NCBI RefSeq assembly: GCF_000344685.1
Contig: NW_006920420.1
Location: 83,146-117,497 of the forward strand
Length of the DNA: 34,352 nt
Source of the DNA: Gloeophyllum trabeum ATCC 11539
Taxonomy: Eukaryota; Basidiomycota; Agaricomycetes; Gloeophyllales; Gloeophyllaceae
Reading direction: 5' to 3'
Part shown: piece by piece, positions 1 to 10,722 of the stretch
Layout: every line of letters starts with the position of its first letter
Position numbering within the stretch: position 1 is the stretch's first letter
Notes under the pieces: model-generated
Seen by the model: the letters and a program-made list of their open reading frames with translations, nothing else
Database searches by the model: none
Told to the model about the DNA's origin: nothing
Program-made: the position numbers and the translations under genes

Positions 1-520
1 CGGAGTCGACAAGACATTTTTGACTCTCAATGACACTATTATGATCCGTGGCTGGCATAGGTGGAATCCCCAGGTATCAGCCACCTTTTACACAGGACTG
101 CGAACTTCGCTGACCACTATGCGAGTATAGGTGGCAGCGCCTAAGACTCTGCCAACGGTCAAGTGGCGAGAGATGTCTTCAACCATATTTGGTGATTCAG
201 CTACCGGCCTTATGGGATCCAGCGATGTACAACCTTCCCTTATGGGCACGGGCCCTCTGGAGCTGGACGAAGAACCTGACAGTGAGTATGAAGCGGAACC
301 TCCAAGTACTAGTCGGATCGCACGGGACAAGTTCACTCTACCCAAGATTGGCGGAGTTGAGCTTGAGGCATATATCGACCTCACATCCGAATTTCTGCAA
401 GATGTCCTCTCGGACGTGGCTGTGAACCCCAGACCAGTGGCATCAATAAATGCTGGCAAAGCAGCGCACCGAGCTGATATTAGTACATCTGAGGAGGTGG
501 TCTCTTGGGATACTTGGTAG
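1..520 (+). CDS. Unidentified protein, 3' end (5' end outside window)
   Basis: I do not recognise this protein. The last two exons are visible: the end of one at 1-73 and a final exon at 131-520, joined in phase 0 across a 57-nt intron (74-130; donor GTATCA, branch-like CTGAC, acceptor TATAG). The reading frame in 1-73 is open to the left edge and reads like coding sequence (…FLTLNDTIMIRGWHRWNP). Splicing removes the TAG at 128-130 and continues into a 130-codon exon. That exon has an acidic stretch (LELDEEPDSEYEAEP) and ends in …SWDTW. No membrane segment or known catalytic motif is seen. The GTG at 131 is the first codon after the acceptor, not a start. A degenerate repeat follows within 20 bp of the stop. 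Confidence 0.5.
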
Positions 521-528
521 CTGTTCTG

Positions 529-690
529 TAATTAGCATGTAAATTAGACCAAATTAGCATGCTAATTAGCGCTAATTAACGCGGACCGCGCCGGGGCTCC
601 GCCCCGGACCCCGTTGCTAATTAACGGTAAATTACACCTGCAAATCTGGCCTCCGGCCAGCGACCTGCAAATTAGCAATGCTAATTAGGA
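529..690. repeat. AATTAGC-rich degenerate repeat with GC hairpin
   Basis: This short AT-rich stretch is built from copies of AATTAGC/GCTAATT. Near-palindromes lie at 552-569 and 670-688, and GCTAATTAACG occurs as a direct repeat at 571-581 and 616-626. In the middle is a strong hairpin with 7-bp arms, CCGGGGC (591-597) and GCCCCGG (601-607), and a 3-nt loop. The composition and symmetry differ from the flanking gene. It resembles the tip of a mobile element, but no target-site duplication was found, so the class is open. Confidence 0.45.
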
Positions 691-1329
691 GCCGTCCCAA
701 ATTTACGGAACCCTAGCGCAAGGGGGGACTTCACTGGCGCGTATCGGAAATGTTCACTAGCCTACTCTACTGTACCTTCCTCCCTCAGTCAGCCATTTAA
801 CTAGCATTCATTCTTAACCTGGCCAAACAGCTGCAGACTGACAGCCTGCAGTTCTCCCTGGCAAGACTTACCTATCAAATCGCAAACTTTCCCTCTCTCT
901 ACTAGATCTGACCAATGACAACACATACCAGTGCTTTCGAGGTCAGCGCGTAACAATCATGATCAAGAGGGAACGGTCAAGACAGGCAGAGTTCAGCACA
1001 CTGGTAAGGAAGGTAATCGAAAGCCTCAGTTTTCAACACCTCACAGTACAGTACCTTCAACGCGACATTTCTGATGGGAAGGCCGTAATCGAGTTACTCG
1101 TAGAGATCGAAGCACAAAGTCTGAGGAGATGTTAGGTGACCGATCGAGTCTACACAAATTCATGATTTATCAAATAAGGATGAAGCGGATGTGTAACAAT
1201 AAAAAGTACCTGCGTCGGTACGAATGTACATCCATAGTATCTCGTGACACTTGCAGTAGAAAATCCGCGGTACTTATCACTGCCAGTGCCTCAATCCAAC
1301 CTTGAGCTGCTGAGAGTACTTCCGCACAA
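691..1329. other. Intergenic region, nothing recognised
   Basis: No ORF over 60 codons and no recognisable RNA gene or repeat. It lies between the AATTAGC repeat and the 3' end of the minus-strand secreted protein gene, so it probably holds that gene's 3' UTR. Confidence 0.4.
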
Positions 1330-3026
1330 CTACGAGCAACCTGTGGATGAATTAATGTCCCAAGGACCGGTCAACTGGCGATAATTAATCTGCGGTCCAG
1401 CGCTCAGCTGAGGATCCTCCTGGAAACCAGTGATTTCGTGAGCGGGATCGACAGGGAAGCACTCGGCTGTCAACAGCGCTTGTAGGGAGGTTGGGATTGC
1501 GAATTGGCTCGCTGCGCTATTCCTATCAACGTCAAGTGGAGCAAAGCGAATGAAGGCGCCAGTAGCAGCGCCGGGTAGCCCATTGCCCTGCGCGAAGTTT
1601 CGGCGTGCAGTTTCGAATGCGTCACGATTGGCCTGGTTGTTGAACGTCGTCACCGATAAGTTGCTGACCATTGGGGGCCGTCTTTGGGAATTATTGCTGG
1701 AAGAAGTACGGATGTTTTCAGCAATTTATCTGGATAAAGTGGACTAGCTCACCTTTGGAATTAACTTGATCCACTCCGTTTCATCCCGGGCAGATATTCT
1801 ACAGACAAAAGCCAAGTTGGCAGTTGGGTTAGTTTTCGGAGTTCCTTTGCCCTGCTGCCTGTTCACGTTGTTCTTTGCATTGTTGGCAAAGGCCCGTGCC
1901 CTAGAGAACCGGTTTGTCAACATCGCTGCTGACGATGAAGCGCATGCACGAACGAATCAAGGTCGTCAGTAACGTATAGACCTTGTCCCAGCTCTCCGTT
2001 TACGCCAGACCCAAACTGCGGAGGCAGGACCCCTTCGTTCTCGAAGACATGTGCGTTCTTATTTTGCGTACGATGCCAGCCGAGGAATACCGGATTGGCC
2101 CTAGAAGAGAGAGTATGGATGGAGTTTGCCGGAATATATTCACGCGGTGATTTGGTGGAATTGGTACCCGAACCTTTGGGCCTAAAGGTGCACTATGAGC
2201 GACGGATCGGTACATCAGCGTCTCTAGGGGATAAACCCAAGCACTCACTGCACTACCACTAGCTGCAGGGATCGATGACGTAGCCGTTATGCCGTTCAAA
2301 GGCAAGGATGATGTGGCGATTGACGTGCGGTTCGAAGCCAACGATGAGTTGGCTTTGGCCGAAGAGACCGATGCAGCCGCACTCCGGATAGACGAGGTGA
2401 GAGTCGCGGACTTGGTCAGTAAGGATGGTATCGAACTTGAGAGGTGAACGGAGCTTGAGCGGCGAACGGAGCTGGTCGTGACAAGAGGGGTGGACGATGG
2501 CGAGGCCCGTAAAGAGGATACAGGAGTCGACGAACGCGAGCTAGAAATCCTTGTAGCAACTGTAGTCGACGAGCTCCGCACCACAGAACTACTTCTGGCA
2601 GCGGTGGCCCGCGCTGATGACAGTGGACGCGACTGAGGTGCGCCAGGTTGATTAACAACTGCATCAAGCACCAGCGGAGGTGGAAACGACCAACGCACAG
2701 ATGGTTTTGCAGTAGTAGTCTGTCTGACCTTTGAGGTGGCGGGGGCAACCGTAACCGGGATGGTGGTTCTGCCGACCGTAACCGGTTTTGTGGTTCTAGC
2801 AACGGTGACAGGGGGTGCTTTGCCTCCCCCTACTCCTTTACTTCCTTTCAAAGCAGATAACTTATGCCCTTCGAGGATCGGAGACTGGATTGTTTCACGT
2901 TACACATCAGTCGAGAAAACGAGACATGTGGCACAAAAATACCTCAATGGGAGCTGCCACGATGCGCCAGAGGGTCGAAGCAAAGAAGGACAGAACAAGG
3001 AGACGGGTGAAGTAATCATAAGACAT
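1330..3026 (-). CDS. Secreted Ser/Thr-rich protein with ADP-ribosyltransferase-like motif
   Basis: The spliced model is 486 aa in five exons: 3026-2943, 2884-2249, 2192-1954, 1900-1766 and 1696-1330. Exon 1 encodes a hydrophobic signal peptide (MSYDYFTRLLVLSFFASTLW) ending near VAA. Exon 2 is about 210 residues of Ser/Thr/Pro/Val low complexity, likely O-glycosylated. Exon 3 has GWHRT (about 278-282), then GELGQGLYVTDD (about 306-317). This is reminiscent of the WHG…GxGxYF core of PARP/ART folds, with His280 and Tyr313 as candidate NAD-site residues. A downstream segment, ARAFANNAKNN, fits the usual helix. Two donors are weak (GTTCGT at 1953, GTTAAT at 1765). Using the stronger GTGAGC at 1752 instead would give an immediate stop, so the last junction is uncertain. 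The ART assignment is inference; a secreted protein of unknown function is the safe call. Confidence 0.6.
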
Positions 3027-4431
3027 CTTGCATCGTTCTGAGCAAATGACGTGGAAGGCATGTTAATCTGAGCAATGCAGCACACGGTACAGACAATAGC
3101 TTACGGGAATTAACGAGTGATTTGAGGTTAAATAGCGGAAGCACCGGGATTCACAAAACTACGGCAGATAAATAAGAAAAGAGACAGGTCGATCAAGTGA
3201 ATGAAGCATACCAGACGTGAACGAAGAGGAGTGAACACGGTTCTCGCCATTCCTTAGACAACCAACTATACAAGCAGCACTCTGTCTGGATCCCAGTCTG
3301 GCATGATAGTCTCGAACTTGGGTGGGACTAAAGTAAGGGATTGGCGTACGACCCTCGTGAGGTGGTTTTCGGTGGAAGGCGAAGAGCAGTAACTACCACC
3401 GTAAAATAGAGAATGTAAAGCGGATGTCATGGAACATGATAGCAGGCGACCTTGTTCCAGAGAATTCAAAGGACACTGGAGTGATCGCTCGAGATAAAAG
3501 GTCGAGGTGCAGCAATAGTTGACCTAAGGATTGTAATGTGACGGTTCGGTCATTCAGATCACCGCGCTTGTCGGAACCAAGGAAGCTCACTAACTAATTG
3601 TGAAACACACCTGTTCAGAGATGGAGGTCGGGAAATTCTGTGTACCCTCGTCGCCAGGTAACGAGGATATTTAATCAAGGGACTTACCATCCTCTGACAG
3701 CCACCATCGTGAAGAGTCGGCCCATCCAACCCGTGTTTCCCGTGCATATCTTCAGGACTTCCATACGGCACTCAGTGTCTGCCGTTCATGCCCGTTCATG
3801 CCAAGGCGTCAGAAGGAACAATCAAGGGCGACACGGTCAGCACATCGCGATGAGAATGATTGACATGTCGGGGTCCGGCGCCAACGTTATATACCGAGTG
3901 ACCGAAGCAAGCATACCTAAGTACTGATCTAAGTTGTACTGTACTGATCGGCCAGAGGCTCGGAACGCACCTGTGGGCTAGCGCCGACAAAGACACGTCT
4001 TGACTCACTGGACGTCAACACCAAGAAACATACACATTTGAATCACAATGAGATACGACACCACTATTGGGTATATTAGAACTGTAAGACCTGCCCCACA
4101 GTGACCAGTCAACGCAGGGTATCCTCATCGAGAAGAATAATAGGAAGTCGATGAAGATGATGGAGAAGGATACCAAGAAGGATAGGATAGAGTATAGATA
4201 AGGTACAACCACAAGGCGGACACGGGGCGAGTGGAACTACAAGGGGAGAGTATAGTGAGAAGGTATATAGAGCAACAGAGTAACGCACACTAGCGTACGT
4301 CGGCAGAACGCCAAGGCCGTCATACGCATCCTGGAACCAGAACGAGAGAAGGAGTCTACCACCACTTGGGCGGACGGGTTTCGCTGTACACCGAAGCAGC
4401 GACCGATATACCACTGCTTAGCTCAAGCAGT
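3027..4431. other. Intergenic region
   Basis: About 1.4 kb between the start codon of the secreted protein gene and the stop codon of the membrane protein gene, both on the minus strand. ORFs here are short, overlap on both strands and show no family motif. It should contain the promoter of the secreted protein gene and the 3' UTR of the membrane protein gene. No repeat was recognised. Confidence 0.4.
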
Positions 4432-6165
4432 CTAGCGTGCGGAACCCATATCATAGGAACCCTCGCCATCCTGTTCATGCGAGTGACGGCCCTCTAGGCT
4501 CGTCTTGCTGTGCTCTGATGCCACGGCCATGCTGATCCTGAACGGGTTGGTCTCGCCGCTGAACTGGGCCATGAGTGGCTGCGACGTCGCAGGGGTAGCA
4601 GGCGGGCTGTAGAGCGTCCTCATACCGCTTCCGTTGTAACTGGGAGTCGGGAAGGCCGGAGCAGGAGACCCAGGGAGAGAAGGGGTACCGTTACCAGCCT
4701 TGCGCGACTCGGCGTAAGCACGAAGCATCTCATCGGGGGACATGACGCTGGCGGGCATGGGTTGCATAGGCATGGCTCCCATGATAGGAGACTTGGGCGG
4801 CAAGTACGACGGAGTAGGCGGAGTGGGCAACTCGGCGGCCTGAGAAGTAGGGCTCAGGATGTAGTCATTGTCCCCATCGGCATTCGCACCAGTGCGCATC
4901 ACTGAAGATAAGATGGCGTATTAGAAACTATAGAGTGGAGAGAAATGTGACGGATGTGCTCACTGGAAAGGGCCGGGAGTACATCAACACTGGGACGAGG
5001 GGCAGCACCACCTCCGCTAATTCGGGCCTCGATCTCATCCGCGGTGAGGTCCATAGGACCCGCCTTCTGGGTAGGCGAAAGGGGCTCAGAATCCGCAGTC
5101 ATACCAGTATCCGTGCGCTGGGGCACGGGAGGTACGAAGCTGCTGTGAAATGCCCGGCTGGTAGCCAGGCTCCGACGAGAGTGCTCACCAGAGGGACGGG
5201 TGTCGGCGGCGAACGAAACACGGGAGACCCGCTCGCTAGTATACGCACTCGCCCGCACGCCGGGACGCAGCTGACTCATCTGAGGCACACCATCCTCGCC
5301 CAACGGCGCGTTTTCGTGCGTGTAGAGGCCCTGCGCGCCGACGCCCGCCTGCCCGCCACCAAAAGAGAACGACGAGGCGCGGTTGTTGACCGCGATGCTG
5401 TTCCTGATGGCGGCAGTCGCGCCCGCGGCGGAGATGGACTTCCAGTCGGTCGAGATCGTGGACATGCGCTTGTCGACCGCCTCGCTCCAGCGCTTGCGTT
5501 TCTCCTTGCCGCGTTCGCGGCTGAACTTGATGTACGCGGCGACGCCGAGCGCAACGACGAGGAGCGGGAAGATCACCGCGGCCGCGATGCCGCCCTTCGA
5601 CGGGCCATGGTGCGGCGTATCAAAGTTGTTCACCACCTCCACCGTGTTCTCGAGCGCGGACGTATCCGCAAACGCGGGCGTCGACCCACTCGAGGGCGAA
5701 ATGTACTTGGCGCTGAAGATGGGTCCGGCGGGCATGGTCGCCAGGAACGGCGGGTCACCCGAGTTGACGATCGCGAGCTGCAGCTTGACCGAGCTCGTCG
5801 CATTCCACCACTTGGGCTTCAGCTCCGCGTCGTAGTTGCCGTTCTTGAAGTTGACCTTCTCCCAGACGTGCAGCAGGGACGAGGTGGAGCCGGGGGCGTA
5901 GAGGTAGATGTCGACTGCGGTGCTGTTGAGGCAGGACGTGTCCCACGTCATGTTGAACTTGTCGCTGCTCGAGACGTCGATGGTGTCGCCTCCCGACGGA
6001 GACTTGTAGAAACCGCCGCTCGAGCATGCTGCGAGAGGCGTCCATACACTTGAACATCAAAATCGACGGGAATAACTCACTGTCTCGTTTCTGCTTCTGC
6101 ACCTTGTTATAGTGGGATCCGGCATGGCCGACTCTGCCAACCTTGAAATGTTGGGAACCAGTCAT
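4432..6165 (-). CDS. Single-pass membrane protein with Ser-rich cytoplasmic tail
   Basis: The spliced model is 539 aa in three exons: 6165-6081, 6028-4964 and 4901-4432. The introns have good donors (GTGAGT, GTGAGC) and close in frame. The N-terminal half contains a predicted extracellular domain with N-glycosylation sequons (NST, NAT). A clear transmembrane helix (GIAAAVIFPLLVVALGVAAY) lies at about residues 174-195, followed by a basic stop-transfer stretch (KFSRERGKEKRKR). The tail of more than 300 residues is rich in Ser, Pro and Gly, typical of a disordered signalling or cell-wall sensor tail. Architecture of this kind is common in agaricomycete orphan membrane proteins. The proposed first exon gives no signal peptide (MTGSQHFKVGRVGHAG…QKRD), so the true 5' exon may lie elsewhere. 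No enzyme function is suggested. Its exon is very GC-rich, which creates a long antisense ORF. Confidence 0.7.
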
Positions 6166-8045
6166 GTTAGATATGTGCTTTCTGCGTCGTGAATAGAAGG
6201 AATGTCGGTAGAAAAGAATGTGGCCGCAGCAAGGTGCGGGGCGGGCGGGGAAGAGGACAGAAAGGGAGGGAGGGCTGGACTCTGAAGACGACGGCGGTAG
6301 AAGGGAGAGCGACGGCGACGGCCAAATACAGCCGTCAACAACGGCGCCGGGCATCATCTGGCCACCGCGACAACACAGCATTGCCTTTTTTGGTTGCCAT
6401 ACTTCAAGCAGCATCTGTACATGTTTCCTTGAATCAACTTTCGATACAATGCGCAGAACTATCTTTTGAGTCGGCTCACTGGCAGTTGGTTGCGGGAAAA
6501 CCGAAGGCATCTGCGTAGCGCTATGGCGGCGCATATTCCCAGCGCGGAACGTGCAGGCGCTGGAGAAAAACAATGAGGATGGCGTGTCCACGGATAGAGT
6601 CAATACTGCTGGTCTTCAGTCTTCCAAGTCGTGCTGGCAAGCATATCCATCATATTGTGATACGCTCATACACAGGCGCTGACTCACAACTGTCAACTAC
6701 CCGCACCCCATTACGGCGGACAGATATCACGTACTATCGGCTTTCGCAGCACTTACATGCCTTTTGCATATGCGCTATTTTAGACCCTGAAATGAAGTAT
6801 CGGTAGGAGATGAATACCTGGGATGGGTGGTCGTCTCTGTATACATGCACCCATGCTACCACCATAATTTCCGAGTCGCGCTGGATGTTCATGGGATGGG
6901 ACTTTGCGTGCGGCAGCAACAAGGGGAGCATCGCATTTAGAAGGGGTGTCCCGGCACACCCCCGACACAGGGAGTACAGCGATCATCTCCCAACAAGCTT
7001 ACCGCAGGGGCCCTGATTGTAAGCCACGCAGGCCTCAAGGCGCTCTCTGACGAGCCGAGCCAGTTGCCCGAAGAAAGGCCAGTGCCCTGGACACTATGGA
7101 GCAGGTGTCACACAGTGGACGTTCATTGTACACAGATTGCCTTCGAGTAGTGGAGCTCATATTGCTGAAGGAGTGCGAGGATATACGCGCATGTATCGAC
7201 CAGAGGTCCAGCTGCTGGTGCAATGTCGTGACCCGTGCCTGGAGCACTCTGCCCTCGTGCAGAATGCATGCAGGAGGACCTCAATGGGTTTCAGGGCGCA
7301 TATATGCAGGTGAGTGAAACTAACCGATGTATTATTCCTCCCGCCCCCAGCTCCCCACGCCCGTCTCAACCTGATTGTCTGCCTCCCCTCTCCGAGGTCG
7401 CGTTTAGTCATAGCAGCCTTTGCTGGAACGGGGGCAGTAATTGATCCTCTCTCAGAGAAACCATAGCCGCTCGATCTGACTTGCACGCACAGTATGTTGG
7501 ACTATGAATAATGGGCCCATTAAACACATGCGGTCCTATACATTCCACGTAAAAGTGTCAACGTATTCTGGCAAAAATTGCAATTTAAGCGGGTGTCGCT
7601 CGGTCGATATTGTCAAACGCCGATGCGTTCTCACCTGTATGCAGCTGCAGACATTCACGAGGAATTTATGTGCCCAATTAAACAGAGAGCGAGCCAGTGT
7701 GTGCAAGGTATCATGCCCTGCATATTCCGGCGAAGCAGGTGATGGTAAGGAACAGGAGCAGACAGGGATTGCGGACGCGTCCTGGACGCGCCAACTTAAA
7801 TGAGTCACGTGTAAACTATCACGTGCATATGTTTTCCGTCAAATAAGTAAAATACAGATTCGGGAATTTACACGGGAATGCTGAAAGCTGTGCCTCTACC
7901 ATGACATTCCACCTAAATATAATTCTACATATCTGTCATCCGCGCTGGCTTAGAGAAGAGGCAAGAACAACAAGGAAAAATAATCAGCACCCCGTTCTCC
8001 TTGCGTACATCCCAGCTGCAACCTAACCACCTCTTCTCCGCCAAA
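6166..8045. other. Intergenic region with paired CACGTG sites
   Basis: About 1.9 kb without a supportable gene, between the 5' end of the membrane protein gene and the 3' end of the F-box gene. All ORFs are short and lack motifs. Two CACGTG palindromes lie 14 bp apart at 7806-7811 and 7820-7825. Confidence 0.35.
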
Positions 8046-9811
8046 TTATTCCGAGTCTTCAAGCTCACTCATCTCGTCTTCGGTATCAAACGTCTCTTCC
8101 ATACTCAACTCGCTGATTCTGAATGGAGTAAGGAAGGTGAGAGTCCCGACGACACCCTGCAGGCGCTTGACAGGTCCATGGGGCCAGGTCTGGACGCAGC
8201 GGACATCGAGACGCTCCAGTTTTTGCCTTTTCTCAGCTTTCCTAGATTTCAGTCCAGCAGATACATTGCGGGCGAATTTTTCGTCAAAACAGCAGGTGCC
8301 GTCCTCTTCGATGACGAGGTGCTGTAGACGAGGGAATAAAAGTGGGGCTCCCCCCTGAGAAGATAGCGCCCCAATGAACTCCTGGTCGGCGCCAGTGACC
8401 CACAGCCTACGGACATTCACTAGTGCCCCAAGTTTTCGCTTCCAATCGGCTGCCATCATAGGTATTTCAACCTGTAGAGACGCCAGATCCTGCGAAACTA
8501 GGAAACCGAGCAGAGCATCCCTCACTCCATCATCCCCTTCCAGCCGAGATAGATGTATTCTGGAACGGGGAACGGAGATGGTCATAATTTGACTTGACGG
8601 TGATGAGCTACCCTCCGGCGCAACCCGCCAAGTAACGTAGTCTTCGTACCGCTCTGTAATGATGCTCTCCCTCCGCGTTTTTCTGATAGCTAGTTTCGTC
8701 AGCGGATGCGCAGACACGACATTCTGAATGAATGTCTGTATCGGGCTGAGCACCTCCGTCATCAGAAGCGGTTTACTGTTGGTCCGATACTTGTAGTACA
8801 AGCCGTTCAGTACCATCCGCAAGTCGGTTCCCATAGGGACATCCAGGCTTGAGAGGAGTGTGGCGCACTCGATAAGGTTTGCCTCCAAGGATAGCGACCG
8901 CAAATGTGTCAGGACTGTCTTGGGTTCTCTTCCCTGCAATCCCGACCTATATCCATTGCGGTCATCCGGAATTAGCACGCATCCAGAGAGTTCCAGTGTT
9001 TCTAGGCGAGGGAGCGCCGAGAGAGTAGAGAGGATAGTGGAAACGCTCATTCCTTGTGAATCCCCAGTAATCGATAGACAAGTCAATGTTGGAAGAAGCA
9101 GATTCTTGTACACGGCCAGGCGGAGATCTTTCACTCTAAATTTCTGTAAGCTTGGAAGCTGGAGCTTAGACATCCACTTCAGGGAATTCGTGTCGCCGTG
9201 GATGTACCGCTCCCCGGAGAGCGCAATGGAGTGCATGTTCCGTAGGTTCTGCTTCCGAACCATTTTGAAACCTTTCGGAGGCTTATCCCAGAGATGAAGA
9301 TCTAAAGAGCGGATACGAGTAAGATTTTCCAAAGCAATTTTAAATGCCTCCACTGCAGGATCATTCTTTCTAAGGTTTCCCACCACCATGAGCGGACGCT
9401 GTGCAGATTTCTTCAACAGCTCCTTCAGGTGGGATGGCCTCTCGAGGCTAATACGGGACCATAGAGCCGGGGTTCCTAGAACTACATCCCTCCAGTGACT
9501 GCATACGTTGGAAATTCCGAGAAGGTAGGAAGGGTTGGCCTGCGCACACTCTTCCCATGCGAGCGTTATGATTTTGACAAGTAATTCTGTTGGGAGGCGC
9601 GCAACAGGTAGCAAGCCATTGCGACCGCGCCGAAGTCTTGCAAGTTCCATCACACATCGCGCGATATGTTTCTCTGCATCGTCGAACATCGCCTGTGTGG
9701 CGGGATCCAGCCTAATCTCGCCAAAAATGTCGGCCGCACTGAAAAGAGGGTGACTAAGAGAAGTCGCTAGGTGATAGGAAAAGGTCGAACATACGAAGGA
9801 ATACTCTCCAT
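8046..9811 (-). CDS. F-box / leucine-rich-repeat protein
   Basis: The spliced model is 569 aa in two exons: a 17-nt first exon (9811-9795) and a long second exon (9738-8046). They are separated by a 56-nt intron (donor GTATGT, acceptor TTTTCAG). The start ATG at 9811 is the first in-frame Met; upstream sequence is open but has no ATG. Residues about 48-105 form a classical fungal F-box (LPTELLVKIITLAW … VCSHWRDVVLGTPALWSRI), which binds Skp1 in an SCF ubiquitin ligase. The rest contains irregular leucine-rich repeats (LPSLQKF, LPTLTCL, LPRLETLELSGC, LTHLRSLSLEAN) that would recruit substrate. The C-terminus is acidic (DTEDEMSELEDSE). Basidiomycetes carry large F-box families of this type, so the substrate cannot be inferred. 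Confidence 0.88.
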
Positions 9812-10722
9812 ACTTTCCTCAAGCGTCAGTTCGCTGAATATCGCGTCGATAGGGATGCTGGGTGTGAAGAGGTCAGAAGAGAGTGGCGCGTGTGACTGCC
9901 ACACCGGCGCGAGTGGCAATACGAGTAGTACAGCCACGAGAATGGGTAAACGTATTTCCGGCAACTCGGGAGCTCTTGAAACCTACATATATACATTATT
10001 TCCTTATGAATGCTCACTACGCTCGTAACTGGAAGTATGACAGCCGTTTGCAGTTCGATGGGCCCATTTCTCGAAAATCATTTACAGTCGGACCATGTTG
10101 GAGAAGGAAATTCAAGTCCCCAAGACCCCAATATCAGACCACTTGGACTTCGTTTAATTTCTGGGACATCCGTGGCACCATGTCCGACACACTCCGACTA
10201 TATGTGACTTTCTGACGTGACGGCCTATCGATCTGCAAACGGCTGGAACTGGATGCTGTTCGACACGTTCAAGGCGCCAAAGCTACTTCCGCCTCTGTTT
10301 ACGTGCTTATTCTGCCCTAGGAACGGCTCCATTGTCAGCGGATCCGGAGGTAGTAGATGTGCTGTAACGGCTGAGATTAGATTCCGTTGTCAAATTGCAT
10401 GCCCCTCTTCTATCATACCTCTCGGTTCATTCTTGCGCCAGTCGCTGTGGCAAGGCTCTTGAACTCATCCTGCCACCGGGGGGTCAATGGGGTGGTAGTC
10501 CAAACCGTTCTCACTGTAAGCTGTCAGCGTCTGTAGCCCTTTACCGGAGATTCACACTAGTGTAAGAGTAATAGTGAAAGGAAAGAAGACAAACCGAAAT
10601 TATAATATTAATATTCGATGCGTTGCTCTGGCACAGTGGGAGATTCAGAGTCAGACGCGCGTAAGTGACACGTGCATATTTTTTTCCCGACAACATTAGC
10701 CGAACTTAGTAATCGCGCCATA
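9812..10722. other. Divergent promoter region (F-box / TatD genes)
   Basis: About 0.9 kb between two divergently transcribed genes. It contains an AT-rich TATATA-like stretch near 9985-9993 and a CACGTG at 10669-10674, 49 bp before the hydrolase ATG. The latter shares the 10-mer ACGTGCATAT with 7821-7830. No gene was recognised. Confidence 0.35.

Noticed and set aside
4935..6053. 372-codon plus-strand ORF
   Set aside because: It is antisense to the GC-rich exon of the membrane protein, has an Arg/Gly-rich composition typical of shadow frames, and has no domain.
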